Origin: Rhodobacteraceae bacterium Alg231-30
GTDB taxonomy: Bacteria > Pseudomonadota > Alphaproteobacteria > Rhodobacterales > Rhodobacteraceae
DNA: 64,000 nt
Reading direction: 5' to 3'
Assembly: GCA_900143615.1 (NCBI GenBank)
Contig: FREU01000005.1
Coordinates: 307,458 to 371,457, forward strand
Shown here one piece after another: positions 37,652 to 45,808 of the stretch. The position numbers were made by a program, and so were the translations under genes. Numbering within the stretch: the first letter of the stretch is position 1; each line of letters begins with the position of its first letter. Under the pieces are notes generated by a model. It did no database searches and was not told the origin of the DNA. It saw nothing but the letters and a program-made list of their open reading frames with translations.

Positions 37652-38113
37652 TTAGGCCTCTTTGAACACCAATGAGACACCATTCAGGCAATGACGTTTG
37701 CCAGTGGGTTTGGGGCCATCGTCAAATATATGCCCCAGATGAGATCCGCAGCGCCGACAATGGCATTCGGTGCGCACCCGCAAAAGCTTGCGATCGGATT
37801 TGGTTTCAATCGCATTGGGCAAAGCTTTGTAAAAACTCGGCCAGCCTGTGCCGCTGTCGTATTTATGGCGTGATGAATAAAGTTTCAGATCGCAGCCGCG
37901 ACAATGATACGTCCCGTCGTCATAGATTTTATCCAGCGGCGAGGACCCTGCCCTCTCGGTGCCTTCTTTGCGCATCACTTTATATTGCAGCGGCGTCAGC
38001 ATGGCCCGCCACTCGGCATCGGTGCGGGTCACCAAAAAGGTCTCTTCGGCAACAAGCGTGCGTGGCATCACGGCAAGTGCGGCGCAGCTGGCAAGAAAAT
38101 GACGTCGGTTCAT
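37652..38113 (-). CDS. msrB: Peptide-methionine (R)-S-oxide reductase, exported form
   Basis: A 153-residue enzyme with an N-terminal export signal (MNRRHFLASCAALAVMPRTLVAEE; the Arg-Arg followed by His-Phe-Leu suggests the Tat route), so it repairs oxidised methionine in the periplasm. Zinc Cys pairs are in YHCRGCDL and CHCRRCGSHLGH, and the catalytic Cys is in KRHCLNGVSL. In place of the GCGW of many MsrB proteins it has YDSGTGWPSF, so the recycling Cys is not in that spot. The frame continues 31 codons upstream, but the ATG at 38113 has AAGGAGG eight to nine bases before it. That site is buried in a hairpin. Confidence 0.92.
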   Translation of the reverse strand: MNRRHFLASCAALAVMPRTLVAEETFLVTRTDAEWRAMLTPLQYKVMRKEGTERAGSSPLDKIYDDGTYHCRGCDLKLYSSRHKYDSGTGWPSFYKALPNAIETKSDRKLLRVRTECHCRRCGSHLGHIFDDGPKPTGKRHCLNGVSLVFKEA

Positions 38114-38121
38114 TTTATGGT

Positions 38122-38155
38122 CCTCCTTGCGATCCAACATGGGACCGCAAGGAGG
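38122..38155 (-). promoter_or_regulatory. 14-bp hairpin that sequesters the msrB Shine-Dalgarno
   Basis: In the msrB transcript CCTCCTTGCGGTCC (38155 to 38142) pairs with GGATCGCAAGGAGG (38135 to 38122) through 14 consecutive pairs, one of them G-U, around a 6-base loop. The right arm contains the whole AAGGAGG ribosome site, 9 bases before the ATG. With such a stem initiation should be poor unless the helix is opened. A plain transcript-stability stem is the alternative. Confidence 0.7.
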
Positions 38156-38233
38156 TGGGCGCAACAAACGTCTGCGCACAGCCGTGTGAGGCGTTGTAAC
38201 ACTCAAACGGGCTGTGCAATCATCGCCACCGTT

Positions 38234-39295
38234 TTACTGGGCAACCAGTTTTAAACGCGTGAGATCAGGGCCGATCACAACGTCGCCTTCATAACCGCTC
38301 TCGCGTACGGCTCCGATGTAATCATCTGCGGTCAGCCCCCCTTCTTTCACGGTGTAGGGCCCTTGCTTGGCCGCCCCGAGCGGGGGAATGTGGTGAGTTA
38401 ACATCAGATGCTTAACACCTGCACGCATCGCCAAACCGCCAAGATCGGTGGCTGTGGATTGGCGGAAATAAATCGGCGGCGGAAAGCCAGACATGCCATC
38501 GGGTCCCATAATCGGGTGGATCACGGAATGCACCACGATATCAGCGCCTTGCGCCAGGGCTTCAACCTGGGCCGACGTCGAATTGTCCCGTGGTGGTGCA
38601 GGTGTGTCATTTCCCGCATCACCGCCGATGACCACACTGCCTGCGGGGGTATCGACACGATAGGATGCATGTCCCGCGACGTGGCGGGATTTTACAGCCG
38701 ATACGGTGACGTCACCTTTTTCCCAAACGGTTTGAGGCGCGTCTGTGCCAGAGAAGGTCATGATGTTGAGCAGATCAGAAGGCCCGCCAGGCAAACGTTT
38801 GGGATTTTCCGCCAATCGTTGTGCCATTTCGCCCGAGGCGATCAAGGCGGCCCCGATGTTTTCGCCAAAAGCGCGGCAGCTCATTGTGTAGCCCTTTGGC
38901 GTGGTCACATCATCGCTGCAGACCATATCAACTTTGGGGCCCGCTGAGCCGAAGTGCCAACGCAGCTGCATCAGATCCGGCAGCCCTTCGCTGTGGTCGG
39001 AATGAATATGGCTAAAGAAAACCGCACTCACTTTGCCCGCTGGCACCCCGAGCTTGGAAAGCTGCTGTGTGGTGCCCCGTCCGGTGTCAAACTGAAGCAC
39101 AACATCCGAGCAGTTGTTGTCTTCGCTGCCATAGCGCACCAATGTTCCAGCACCCGCCTGCCCCATAAACACTGGCGGTCCTCCCTGAACACCGGTCAGC
39201 ACAACCTCAAGACATGGTGCTGCGAGAGCCATGGTTGCCCCGCCGCCCAAACAAAGCGCCGCTGCGCCCGCAATTTTGCTCAATCTGTTTAGCAT
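38234..39295 (-). CDS. Exported metallo-beta-lactamase-fold hydrolase (RNase Z-like subfamily)
   Basis: A 353-residue protein with a Sec-type signal ([25 protein letters not shown], cleavage before APC). The metal motif HIHSDH, preceded by FFS, is near residue 96. Further metal residues are likely in GGDAGND near 222 and LTHHIP near 300. The fold is the ribonuclease-Z/arylsulfatase-like branch of MBL hydrolases, but export to the periplasm rules out tRNA processing. The substrate is unknown. GGGAGG precedes the ATG. It is upstream of msrB on the same strand with a gap of about 120 bases. Confidence 0.87.
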   Translation of the reverse strand: MLNRLSKIAGAAALCLGGGATMALAAPCLEVVLTGVQGGPPVFMGQAGAGTLVRYGSEDNNCSDVVLQFDTGRGTTQQLSKLGVPAGKVSAVFFSHIHSDHSEGLPDLMQLRWHFGSAGPKVDMVCSDDVTTPKGYTMSCRAFGENIGAALIASGEMAQRLAENPKRLPGGPSDLLNIMTFSGTDAPQTVWEKGDVTVSAVKSRHVAGHASYRVDTPAGSVVIGGDAGNDTPAPPRDNSTSAQVEALAQGADIVVHSVIHPIMGPDGMSGFPPPIYFRQSTATDLGGLAMRAGVKHLMLTHHIPPLGAAKQGPYTVKEGGLTADDYIGAVRESGYEGDVVIGPDLTRLKLVAQ

Positions 39296-39484
39296 TTCAT
39301 CCTCCCTGAATGCGCTTTCACCCGCTTACTTTATCGATTTTCGGCATTTTGGATAGTTTTTATCGTTTTATGCGATTTGGGTCAGCCTCGTGGTGCTTTC
39401 CGAAATCATTTCACTTGTGATCCGAAAGATTATCAGGCACCAAAAGCGCGACTTATTGAGACGATGAACACAAGGACGCCTGCG

Positions 39485-40459
39485 ATGACCGACATGAACG
39501 CCAAACCCACCGAAGATATCCTTGTTCGGGACGTGTTCGGCATCGATTCAGACATGAAGGTGCGCGGCTTTGAAGACCGCACCGATCGCGTTCCCGAAAT
39601 TGACCCGACCTACAAGTTCGATGCAGACACGACTTTGGCCATTCTGGCCGGGTTTTCGCACAATCGTCGCGTGATGATCCAAGGTTATCACGGCACAGGG
39701 AAGTCTACCCACATCGAACAGGTTGCGGCCCGTCTGAACTGGCCCTGTGTGCGTGTGAACCTTGATAGCCACATCAGCCGGATCGATCTGATCGGGAAAG
39801 ACGCCATTAAACTACGCGACGGTAAGCAGGTCACAGAATTCCACGAAGGTATTCTGCCGTGGGCACTGCGCAATCCAACCGCGATTGTGTTTGATGAATA
39901 CGACGCAGGTCGGGCGGATGTGATGTTTGTAATCCAGCGCGTGCTGGAGCATGACGGCAAGCTGACGCTGCTCGATCAGAACGAAGTGATCACACCGAAC
40001 CCGTTCTTCCGTCTGTTTGCGACCTCCAACACCGTTGGTCTGGGCGATACAACCGGACTGTACCACGGCACTCAGCAGATCAACCAAGCCCAGATGGACC
40101 GCTGGTCGCTGGTGGCGACGCTGAACTATCTCAGCCATGATGCGGAATCCGCGATCGTGCTGTCCAAAGCGCCACATTACAACACCGACAAAGGCCGCAA
40201 GATTATCAGCCAGATGGTGACGGTTGCGGACTTGACCCGCACCGCGTTTATGAATGGCGATCTGTCCACAGTGATGAGCCCGCGGACCGTGATCAACTGG
40301 GCTGCCAACGCCGAGATCTTCCGCAACGTTGGCTATGCCTTCCGCCTGAGTTTCCTAAACAAATGCGATGAGCTTGAACGCCAGACAGTTGCCGAGTTCT
40401 ATCAGCGCTGTTTTGATGAAGAACTGCCCGAAAGCGCAGCGAGCGTTAGCCTCGGCTAA
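39485..40459 (+). CDS. cobS: Cobaltochelatase subunit CobS
   Basis: A 324-residue AAA+ ATPase that, with CobT, drives cobalt insertion into hydrogenobyrinic acid diamide by CobN in aerobic B12 synthesis. Walker A is [10 protein letters not shown] near residue 75, Walker B IVFDEYD near 137, sensor region [12 protein letters not shown] near 177. The frame is open 36 codons upstream with other ATGs (39464), but the ATG at 39485 has AAGGA at proper distance and precedes the family start VRDVFGID. cobT is 1.1 kb downstream, with two small secreted-protein genes between. Confidence 0.95.
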   Translation: MTDMNAKPTEDILVRDVFGIDSDMKVRGFEDRTDRVPEIDPTYKFDADTTLAILAGFSHNRRVMIQGYHGTGKSTHIEQVAARLNWPCVRVNLDSHISRIDLIGKDAIKLRDGKQVTEFHEGILPWALRNPTAIVFDEYDAGRADVMFVIQRVLEHDGKLTLLDQNEVITPNPFFRLFATSNTVGLGDTTGLYHGTQQINQAQMDRWSLVATLNYLSHDAESAIVLSKAPHYNTDKGRKIISQMVTVADLTRTAFMNGDLSTVMSPRTVINWAANAEIFRNVGYAFRLSFLNKCDELERQTVAEFYQRCFDEELPESAASVSLG

Positions 40460-40479
40460 CGCCATCTTCAGACTTTTAG

Positions 40480-40510
40480 GCAAAGCCGCTCCCATTGGGG
40501 GCGGCTTTGC
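40480..40510 (+). terminator. Hairpin terminator after cobS
   Basis: GCAAAGCCGC (40480-40489) pairs with GCGGCTTTGC (40501-40510), and inner TCCC/GGGG extends the stem to about 14 bp. The sequence after it (TGTTTGC) is modestly U-rich. If it works, cobT needs its own promoter. Confidence 0.65.
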
Positions 40511-40561
40511 TGTTTGCTGAACGTGGATTTTTCACCGTGTAATCACCTGCCACAAAGACAA

Positions 40562-40598
40562 ATATACAATAGATATAATTATGCTATATTTTGTATAT
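40562..40598. promoter_or_regulatory. AT-rich imperfect inverted repeat upstream of the secreted paralogs
   Basis: ATATACAA (40562-40569) and TTGTATAT (40591-40598) are exact reverse complements. The segment between them is nearly all A and T, with a second inner symmetry (TAG...CTA). The ~45-base block is far more AT-rich than anything around it, lies 40 bases upstream of the first paralog, and probably carries its promoter and an operator. Confidence 0.45.
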
Positions 40599-40639
40599 AC
40601 GTTATTGACGTGAACACAAATTGCGGCGACGATAAGTCT

Positions 40640-41044
40640 ATGAAACATTCAGCTATTTCCACCCTGTGCGGCGTGGCCATGCTGATCTCAAGCTCCGCCG
40701 CGCACTCCAGCACCGCTTGGCCTGAAGACCAAGCCGAATTTTTCGCGATATGTTTGGGACGTTTGTCTGCACTGGCAACGCATCAGCGAAATTTCGACAA
40801 ACCTGGTGCCGATCAATCTTCATCACAGACGGAAGAGTTTGAGGCTCTTCTCAACGCGGTTCTTCCGCCGCATAGCACGCAAGCCGAAGTGCAAAAACAA
40901 TCTGTGCGTTGGCGGTCGAGAGGGTGGAGTGAAGTTGCCATGTTGCTGGCAACAACAACCTACGGTCTGGATCTGCGGCGTGTTCAGCGGGCCGAACGCA
41001 CGCTAGATGCCCGTATTGGGGATTGTGTAAGCCTGTTGCTGTGA
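40640..41044 (+). CDS. Small secreted protein, paralog 1 of the cobS-cobT pair
   Basis: A 134-residue protein with a signal peptide (MKHSAISTLCGVAMLISSSAAHS). The mature part is helical with two Cys, one in AEFFAICLGRLSA and one in RIGDCVSLLL at the very end. It aligns with the next gene product along its length: FFA-x-C-x-G-x-LSA, then Asn/Trp-Phe-Asp, a WR about 55 residues later, an Ala-rich LL helix and a closing D-x-C...LLL. Family unknown. A longer frame upstream crosses the AT-rich block and is not likely to be translated. No strong ribosome site. Confidence 0.72.
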   Translation: MKHSAISTLCGVAMLISSSAAHSSTAWPEDQAEFFAICLGRLSALATHQRNFDKPGADQSSSQTEEFEALLNAVLPPHSTQAEVQKQSVRWRSRGWSEVAMLLATTTYGLDLRRVQRAERTLDARIGDCVSLLL

Positions 41045-41125
41045 GAGGCTGCCGCATTTTACCAAAACAAATAGTTTTCAAAACGCACACTTGATATACA
41101 GCTTTAATTGCTCAAAGATGAAACT

Positions 41126-41527
41126 ATGGGCGCTTTAAGAACGAGTATCTTGGTTTTCCTGTGTGTTAGTGTGCTGCCCTTGGCGGGCAGATCTGTTCGG
41201 GCCCTGCCCGCCGCTTCCGACGATCCCCTACGTTTTTTTGCCACCTGTGCTGGTCAATTGTCGGCACAGATGGAGTTTCATTGGATGTTTGATACGCAAG
41301 CCGCGGAGGTTGTGGCCGCCGAGCGCGCAGCGGTCTTGGACATTCTGGACGCGATGATGCGCCCCGATCAGGGACGCCATGTTCTGAACTGGCGTATCGA
41401 AGCCAAAATGGCGCAAGCCGCGTTGCTAACACGTGCGACTTTTCTGCAAAATCAGAAAGAAGCGCAGCGCGCTAAGCTTCTAGCGATGCGCAATGTCGAT
41501 ACCTGCAAAGCTTTGTTGCTAAGCTAA
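41126..41527 (+). CDS. Small secreted protein, paralog 2 of the cobS-cobT pair
   Basis: A 133-residue protein with a signal peptide (MGALRTSILVFLCVSVLPLAG, cleavage probably near VRALP). It shares with its neighbour the opening RFFATCAGQLSA, FD after about ten residues, NWRIEAKMAQAALL and the ending NVDTCKALLLS. The spacing of the two mature Cys is similar, so they probably form a disulfide. Identity between the two is low, so the duplication is old. Function unknown; periplasmic location is inferred. cobT starts 70 bases later. Confidence 0.72.
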   Translation: MGALRTSILVFLCVSVLPLAGRSVRALPAASDDPLRFFATCAGQLSAQMEFHWMFDTQAAEVVAAERAAVLDILDAMMRPDQGRHVLNWRIEAKMAQAALLTRATFLQNQKEAQRAKLLAMRNVDTCKALLLS

Positions 41528-41597
41528 CGACCTAGAACTGATCAAAAGACGCATTCACGGCTTGCACCGAGGCGATAACCCGTGATTAATCGCCAGT

Positions 41598-43481
41598 ATG
41601 ATTTCGATGCCCCCAAAAACCGACAACCCCGCTGATCCATTTAAAAAGGCCTTGGCTGAGGCCACTAAAGTCATGGCCAATGATCCTGAGTTGAGTGTCA
41701 CCTATACGGTTGACCCCTCTGGAGTCTCAGGGGATGCGATGCGCCTGCCTTTGGTCAGCCGCCGAATGACGCGCGACGAAGTATTATTGGCGCGCGGCAC
41801 CGCCGACGCACTTGCCTTGCAGCGCAAATACCACGACGCGCAAACCCATGCGCGTTATGCACCGCAACAAGGGATTGCACGCGACGTTTACGAAGCGCTT
41901 GAGACCGCACGTTGCGAAGCGATGGGGGCACGCGACATGCCCGGCACCGCCAGCAACATCGACGTAAAAATCGAGCATGAAGCACGTGGGCGCGGATACG
42001 GCGACATCAAAGCCGCCGAAGATGCCCCGTTGGCTGTGGCCGCGGGCTATCTGGTCCGTCATTTGGCCACGGGACGCGATCTACCGCCAGCCGCCGCCAA
42101 CGTGATGGAGCTGTGGCGCGGCTATATCGAACAGAGCGCAGGTGAGCATCTGGACGAGTTGCAAGACATGCTCGCGGATCAGAAGAACTTTGCCAAGTTC
42201 ACCCGCCGGATCATCGAAGACCTCGGCTATGGCGACCAGCTGGGTGAAGACCCAGATGAGCTGGACGATGTGCAAGACGACAGCGAAGAGACAGCCGAGG
42301 AAGAAGAAACACCTGATAGCACAGGCGAGGACGACAGCGACGATCAAGAAAGCGAAGCCAGTGCTGAGCAGTCGCAAGAAGAACAGCAGGATATGTCTGA
42401 AGCCCAAGTCACCATGGATGACATGGCTGACGAGGAAATGGGCGATGAAGCCGAGATGCCGGACGGCGACGCCCCGCTTGAGCCTCCCCCACCGGCTCCG
42501 GTTTCTGATGCTGATCCAAACTACGTGGTGTTTGACACCACTCACGACGAGGAAATCTCGGCTGAGGAACTGGCTGAACCTGCCGAGTTGGAACGGTTGC
42601 GCGCCTATCTGGACCAACAGCTGGAACCCTTAAAAGGTGCGGTCAGCCGCTTGGCCAACAAGCTGCAGCGCCGCCTGCAGGCCCAGCAAAACCGCAGTTG
42701 GGAATTTGACCTTGAAGAAGGCATTCTGGACGCTGGTCGCCTAGCTCGTGTGGTGGCCAACCCGACCACGCCGTTGTCCTTTAAAGTCGAGAAAGACACC
42801 GAATTCCGCGACACCGTGGTGACATTGTTGTTGGATAACTCGGGCTCAATGCGGGGCCGTCCGATTTCAATTGCCGCAATCTGTGCCGATGTTCTGGCGC
42901 GCACGCTGGAGCGTTGCAACGTCAAGGTCGAGATCCTCGGCTTTACCACGCGCGCGTGGAAAGGCGGTTTGAGCCGTGAGCAATGGCTAAACGAAGGGCG
43001 CCCGCAACAACCGGGCCGCCTGAATGATCTGCGCCACATCATCTATAAACAGGCTGATGCGCCCTGGCGTCGCGTGCGGCCCAATTTGGGTCTGATGATG
43101 AAAGAAGGCCTGCTGAAAGAAAACATTGATGGCGAGGCGCTGGAATGGGCCCACCGCCGGATGCTGGCACGGCGCGAGCAGCGCAAGATTTTGATGGTGA
43201 TTTCTGACGGCGCTCCCGTGGATGACAGCACCTTGTCGGTCAACCCCGCCAACTATCTGGAAAAACACCTGCGCGATGTGATCGCCATGGTGGAAAAACG
43301 CAAGATGGTTGAGTTGCTGGCGATTGGTATCGGCCATGATGTGACGCGCTACTATGACCGCGCCGTCACCATTACCGATGTTGAGCAGCTCGCCGGTGCG
43401 ATGACCGAACAGCTGGCGGCGTTGTTTGACAATGACCCAAGGGCACGGGCGCGCATGATGGGGATCAAACGCGTCAGCTAA
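41598..43481 (+). CDS. cobT: Cobaltochelatase subunit CobT
   Basis: A 627-residue partner of CobS in the aerobic cobalt chelatase. The N-terminal ~215 residues are the CobT domain ([20 protein letters not shown] near 50). Next is a long, very acidic linker (about 215-300, mostly Asp, Glu, Gln, Ser), then a helical part and a C-terminal VWA domain with the MIDAS motif [13 protein letters not shown] near 413 and [10 protein letters not shown] near 535. Length and order are as usual for the family. Start could also be the ATG at 41607 ([10 protein letters not shown]); neither has a clear ribosome site. Confidence 0.95.
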   Translation: MISMPPKTDNPADPFKKALAEATKVMANDPELSVTYTVDPSGVSGDAMRLPLVSRRMTRDEVLLARGTADALALQRKYHDAQTHARYAPQQGIARDVYEALETARCEAMGARDMPGTASNIDVKIEHEARGRGYGDIKAAEDAPLAVAAGYLVRHLATGRDLPPAAANVMELWRGYIEQSAGEHLDELQDMLADQKNFAKFTRRIIEDLGYGDQLGEDPDELDDVQDDSEETAEEEETPDSTGEDDSDDQESEASAEQSQEEQQDMSEAQVTMDDMADEEMGDEAEMPDGDAPLEPPPPAPVSDADPNYVVFDTTHDEEISAEELAEPAELERLRAYLDQQLEPLKGAVSRLANKLQRRLQAQQNRSWEFDLEEGILDAGRLARVVANPTTPLSFKVEKDTEFRDTVVTLLLDNSGSMRGRPISIAAICADVLARTLERCNVKVEILGFTTRAWKGGLSREQWLNEGRPQQPGRLNDLRHIIYKQADAPWRRVRPNLGLMMKEGLLKENIDGEALEWAHRRMLARREQRKILMVISDGAPVDDSTLSVNPANYLEKHLRDVIAMVEKRKMVELLAIGIGHDVTRYYDRAVTITDVEQLAGAMTEQLAALFDNDPRARARMMGIKRVS

Positions 43482-43506
43482 TCCAACCGAGAGCAGGAGA
43501 AACGCG

Positions 43507-45300
43507 ATGTTTCAGGATTTTCAGGTGACAGCCCGCCCGGAACAAGGGCCAGCACGGCTTGAAAAACTGCGCGCTGAGATGAAGGATGCCGGATTGGCAG
43601 GCTTTCTGGTGCCCCGCGCCGATGCGCACCAAGGCGAATATGTTGCACCGCGCGATGATCGTTTGGCATGGCTGACAGGGTTTACCGGATCGGCCGGATT
43701 TTGTATCGCGCTGATGGATCAGGCGGGGGTGTTCATTGACGGGCGCTATCGCACGCAGGTCAAAGAACAGGTTGCGGGCTGCTATAGTCCGGTGAACTGG
43801 CCGGAAATTTCGCCTGCGGACTGGATCAATGACAATCTGGACGCGGGGCAGGTTGGTTTTGACCCATGGCTTTATACCGTGGGTCAAATTGGTGACATCA
43901 CACGCGGCCTGAAAGACAAAATCGAGCTGGTCCCAACCGACAATCTGGTGGACCGAATATGGGATGACCAGCCCGCGCCACCAATGGCACCGGTCAAGGC
44001 GCATGACATCACTTTTGCCGGTGAAATCCATGAGGACAAACGCAAACGTCTCGCAAAGGGGCTGCGCGACGCGGGCCACGAAGGCGTTGTTATCACCCTG
44101 CCCGACAGCATTTGTTGGCTTCTGAACATCCGTGGCGCAGATATTCCGCGCAATCCATTGGCGCATGGCTTTGCAGTGCTCAACGCGGATGGCTCGGTGG
44201 ATTTGTTTATGGCGCAGGCCAAGCTTGCGGATGTGCGCGACCATCTTGGGCCGGATGTGCGCCAATATGAGCCAGAGAGCTTTCTTGAACATCTCGCGCT
44301 GCGCGAAGGCCCTGTGCGGCTGGATAAATCCAGCGCGCCCGTGGCCGTGTTGCAGGCGCTTGAAACCGGCGAAGTGCCAGTTGTCTGGGGACCAGAGCCC
44401 TGTGTGATGGCCAAGGCATTGAAGAATGCTTCGGAAATTGAAGGCATGGCCGAGGCGCATTTGCGCGATGGTGCGGCCATGTGTAACTTCCTCAGCTGGT
44501 TTGATGATCACGCGCTGGAAGGGCTAAGCGAAATTGATGTGGTCACCAAACTAGAGGAATGCCGCCGCGCCACAAATGCGCTGTTGGACATCAGCTTTGA
44601 AACCATCGCAGGTACTGGGCCGAACGGCGCCATCATGCATTACCGCGTCACCGAGGAAACCAACCGGCCCCTGACAGCGGGCGACATCATGGTTCTGGAT
44701 AGTGGCGGACAATATGCGGACGGCACGACCGATATTACTCGCACGCTCCCCGTTGGAGATGTGAGCAATGAGGAAAAAGTGTGCTTTACCCGCGTGTTAC
44801 AGGGCATGATTGCCGTGTCTCGCCTGCGTTGGCCCAAAGGGGTGGCGGGCAGCCATATCGAGGCCATCGGGCGGATGCCGCTGTGGATGGCTGGTCAGGA
44901 TTTTGACCACGGTTTGGGTCATGGCGTGGGCGCTTATCTCTGCGTGCACGAAGGGCCGCAGCGCCTCAGCCGCGTCAGCAACGTGCCGCTTGAGTCAGGA
45001 ATGATCCTATCCAATGAGCCGGGATACTATCGCCCCGGAGAGTTTGGCATTCGCATTGAAAACCTCGTGGTAGTGGAAGACGCTCCTGCCCTTCCTGGTG
45101 CGGATGATCATCGAGAAATGCTGCAATTTCGCACGCTGACTTATGCGCCCATCGACCAGCGCTTGATCAAAATCGAGATGCTCAGCTCCGAGGAGAAATC
45201 CTGGCTTAACGCCTATCATGAGAAATGCCGCGACGTTATTGGTCCGAGGCTGGCGCCTGCGGAAAATATGTGGTTGAACATGGCGACCTCATTCATCTGA
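43507..45300 (+). CDS. Xaa-Pro aminopeptidase (M24B, aminopeptidase P)
   Basis: A 597-residue cytoplasmic metallopeptidase of the long three-domain type: two creatinase-like N-terminal domains (to ~residue 310) and the pita-bread catalytic domain. Metal ligands are visible in VLDSGGQYADGTTDITRT (two Asp, near 400), FDHGLGHGVGAYLCVHEG (His, near 470), SNEPGYYRPGEFGIRIEN (Glu, near 507) and the last Glu in RIEN. It removes N-terminal residues before proline. It starts 25 bases after cobT, so it may be co-transcribed. Confidence 0.94.
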   Translation: MFQDFQVTARPEQGPARLEKLRAEMKDAGLAGFLVPRADAHQGEYVAPRDDRLAWLTGFTGSAGFCIALMDQAGVFIDGRYRTQVKEQVAGCYSPVNWPEISPADWINDNLDAGQVGFDPWLYTVGQIGDITRGLKDKIELVPTDNLVDRIWDDQPAPPMAPVKAHDITFAGEIHEDKRKRLAKGLRDAGHEGVVITLPDSICWLLNIRGADIPRNPLAHGFAVLNADGSVDLFMAQAKLADVRDHLGPDVRQYEPESFLEHLALREGPVRLDKSSAPVAVLQALETGEVPVVWGPEPCVMAKALKNASEIEGMAEAHLRDGAAMCNFLSWFDDHALEGLSEIDVVTKLEECRRATNALLDISFETIAGTGPNGAIMHYRVTEETNRPLTAGDIMVLDSGGQYADGTTDITRTLPVGDVSNEEKVCFTRVLQGMIAVSRLRWPKGVAGSHIEAIGRMPLWMAGQDFDHGLGHGVGAYLCVHEGPQRLSRVSNVPLESGMILSNEPGYYRPGEFGIRIENLVVVEDAPALPGADDHREMLQFRTLTYAPIDQRLIKIEMLSSEEKSWLNAYHEKCRDVIGPRLAPAENMWLNMATSFI

Positions 45301-45399
45301 TATCTGTGCCAATGACGTGCGCAGATCCGGTGCGCGCTATATGCATGTGCTTGTCACATTTGACATCTATCGTGGCGCGACGAAACGAAAGGACAACCG

Positions 45400-45744
45400 A
45401 TGACCAAACTGATCACTATTCGCAAAGCCGCAGGCAATTGGACCGTGCGCGCGGGTGGCGCAGTCATCGGTGAAAGCACCGCAGCGCTTGAGCTGAGCGA
45501 AGGTGAAATGGCTCCGGTGATCTATTTCCCACGCGGCGACATTGCCACAGCGTTTCTGGACGATAGTGATCACAGCACGCATTGCCCCCACAAAGGCGAC
45601 GCGACGTATTTCTCGATTGTGACCAAAAGCCAGACGATCAAAAATGCCGCGTGGAGCTATGAAGCGCCGCTGGCAGATGTGGCGGCGATCAAAGATCACA
45701 TCGCGTTTTATACAACCGATCTGGTAGCGGTTGAGCGTGTCTGA
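45400..45744 (+). CDS. DUF427 domain protein
   Basis: A 114-residue cytoplasmic protein of the DUF427 family. Its marks are VIYFPRGDIATAFL near residues 47-60, the STHCPHKGDATYFSI segment near 67 and AWSYEAPLADVAAIKDHIAFY near the end. Small all-beta fold; no established activity. Ribosome site GAAAGGA precedes the ATG. A terminator follows at 45768. Confidence 0.9.
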   Translation: MTKLITIRKAAGNWTVRAGGAVIGESTAALELSEGEMAPVIYFPRGDIATAFLDDSDHSTHCPHKGDATYFSIVTKSQTIKNAAWSYEAPLADVAAIKDHIAFYTTDLVAVERV

Positions 45745-45767
45745 CCCCATCTGAGATTGTTACAGTC

Positions 45768-45803
45768 AAAAAGGCGCCTCATGACTGAGGGGCCTTTTTT
45801 GTT
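45768..45803. terminator. Terminator between convergent DUF427 and ClC genes
   Basis: AAAAAGGC (45768-45775) pairs with GCCTTTTT (45792-45799), and inner CTCA/TGAG (45778-45781, 45786-45789) extends the stem. The T run continues on the plus strand and the A run gives a U run on the minus strand, so it can serve both genes. Confidence 0.85.
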
Positions 45804-45808
45804 GGGTA

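Noticed and set aside
42250..42520. Acidic low-complexity stretch in cobT as a possible insertion or frame error
   Set aside because: A long acidic linker between the N-terminal and VWA domains is normal for CobT, and the frame is continuous.
43474..44511. A 345-codon minus-strand open frame over the aminopeptidase P gene
   Set aside because: Antisense shadow; the opposite strand has all catalytic motifs of M24B.
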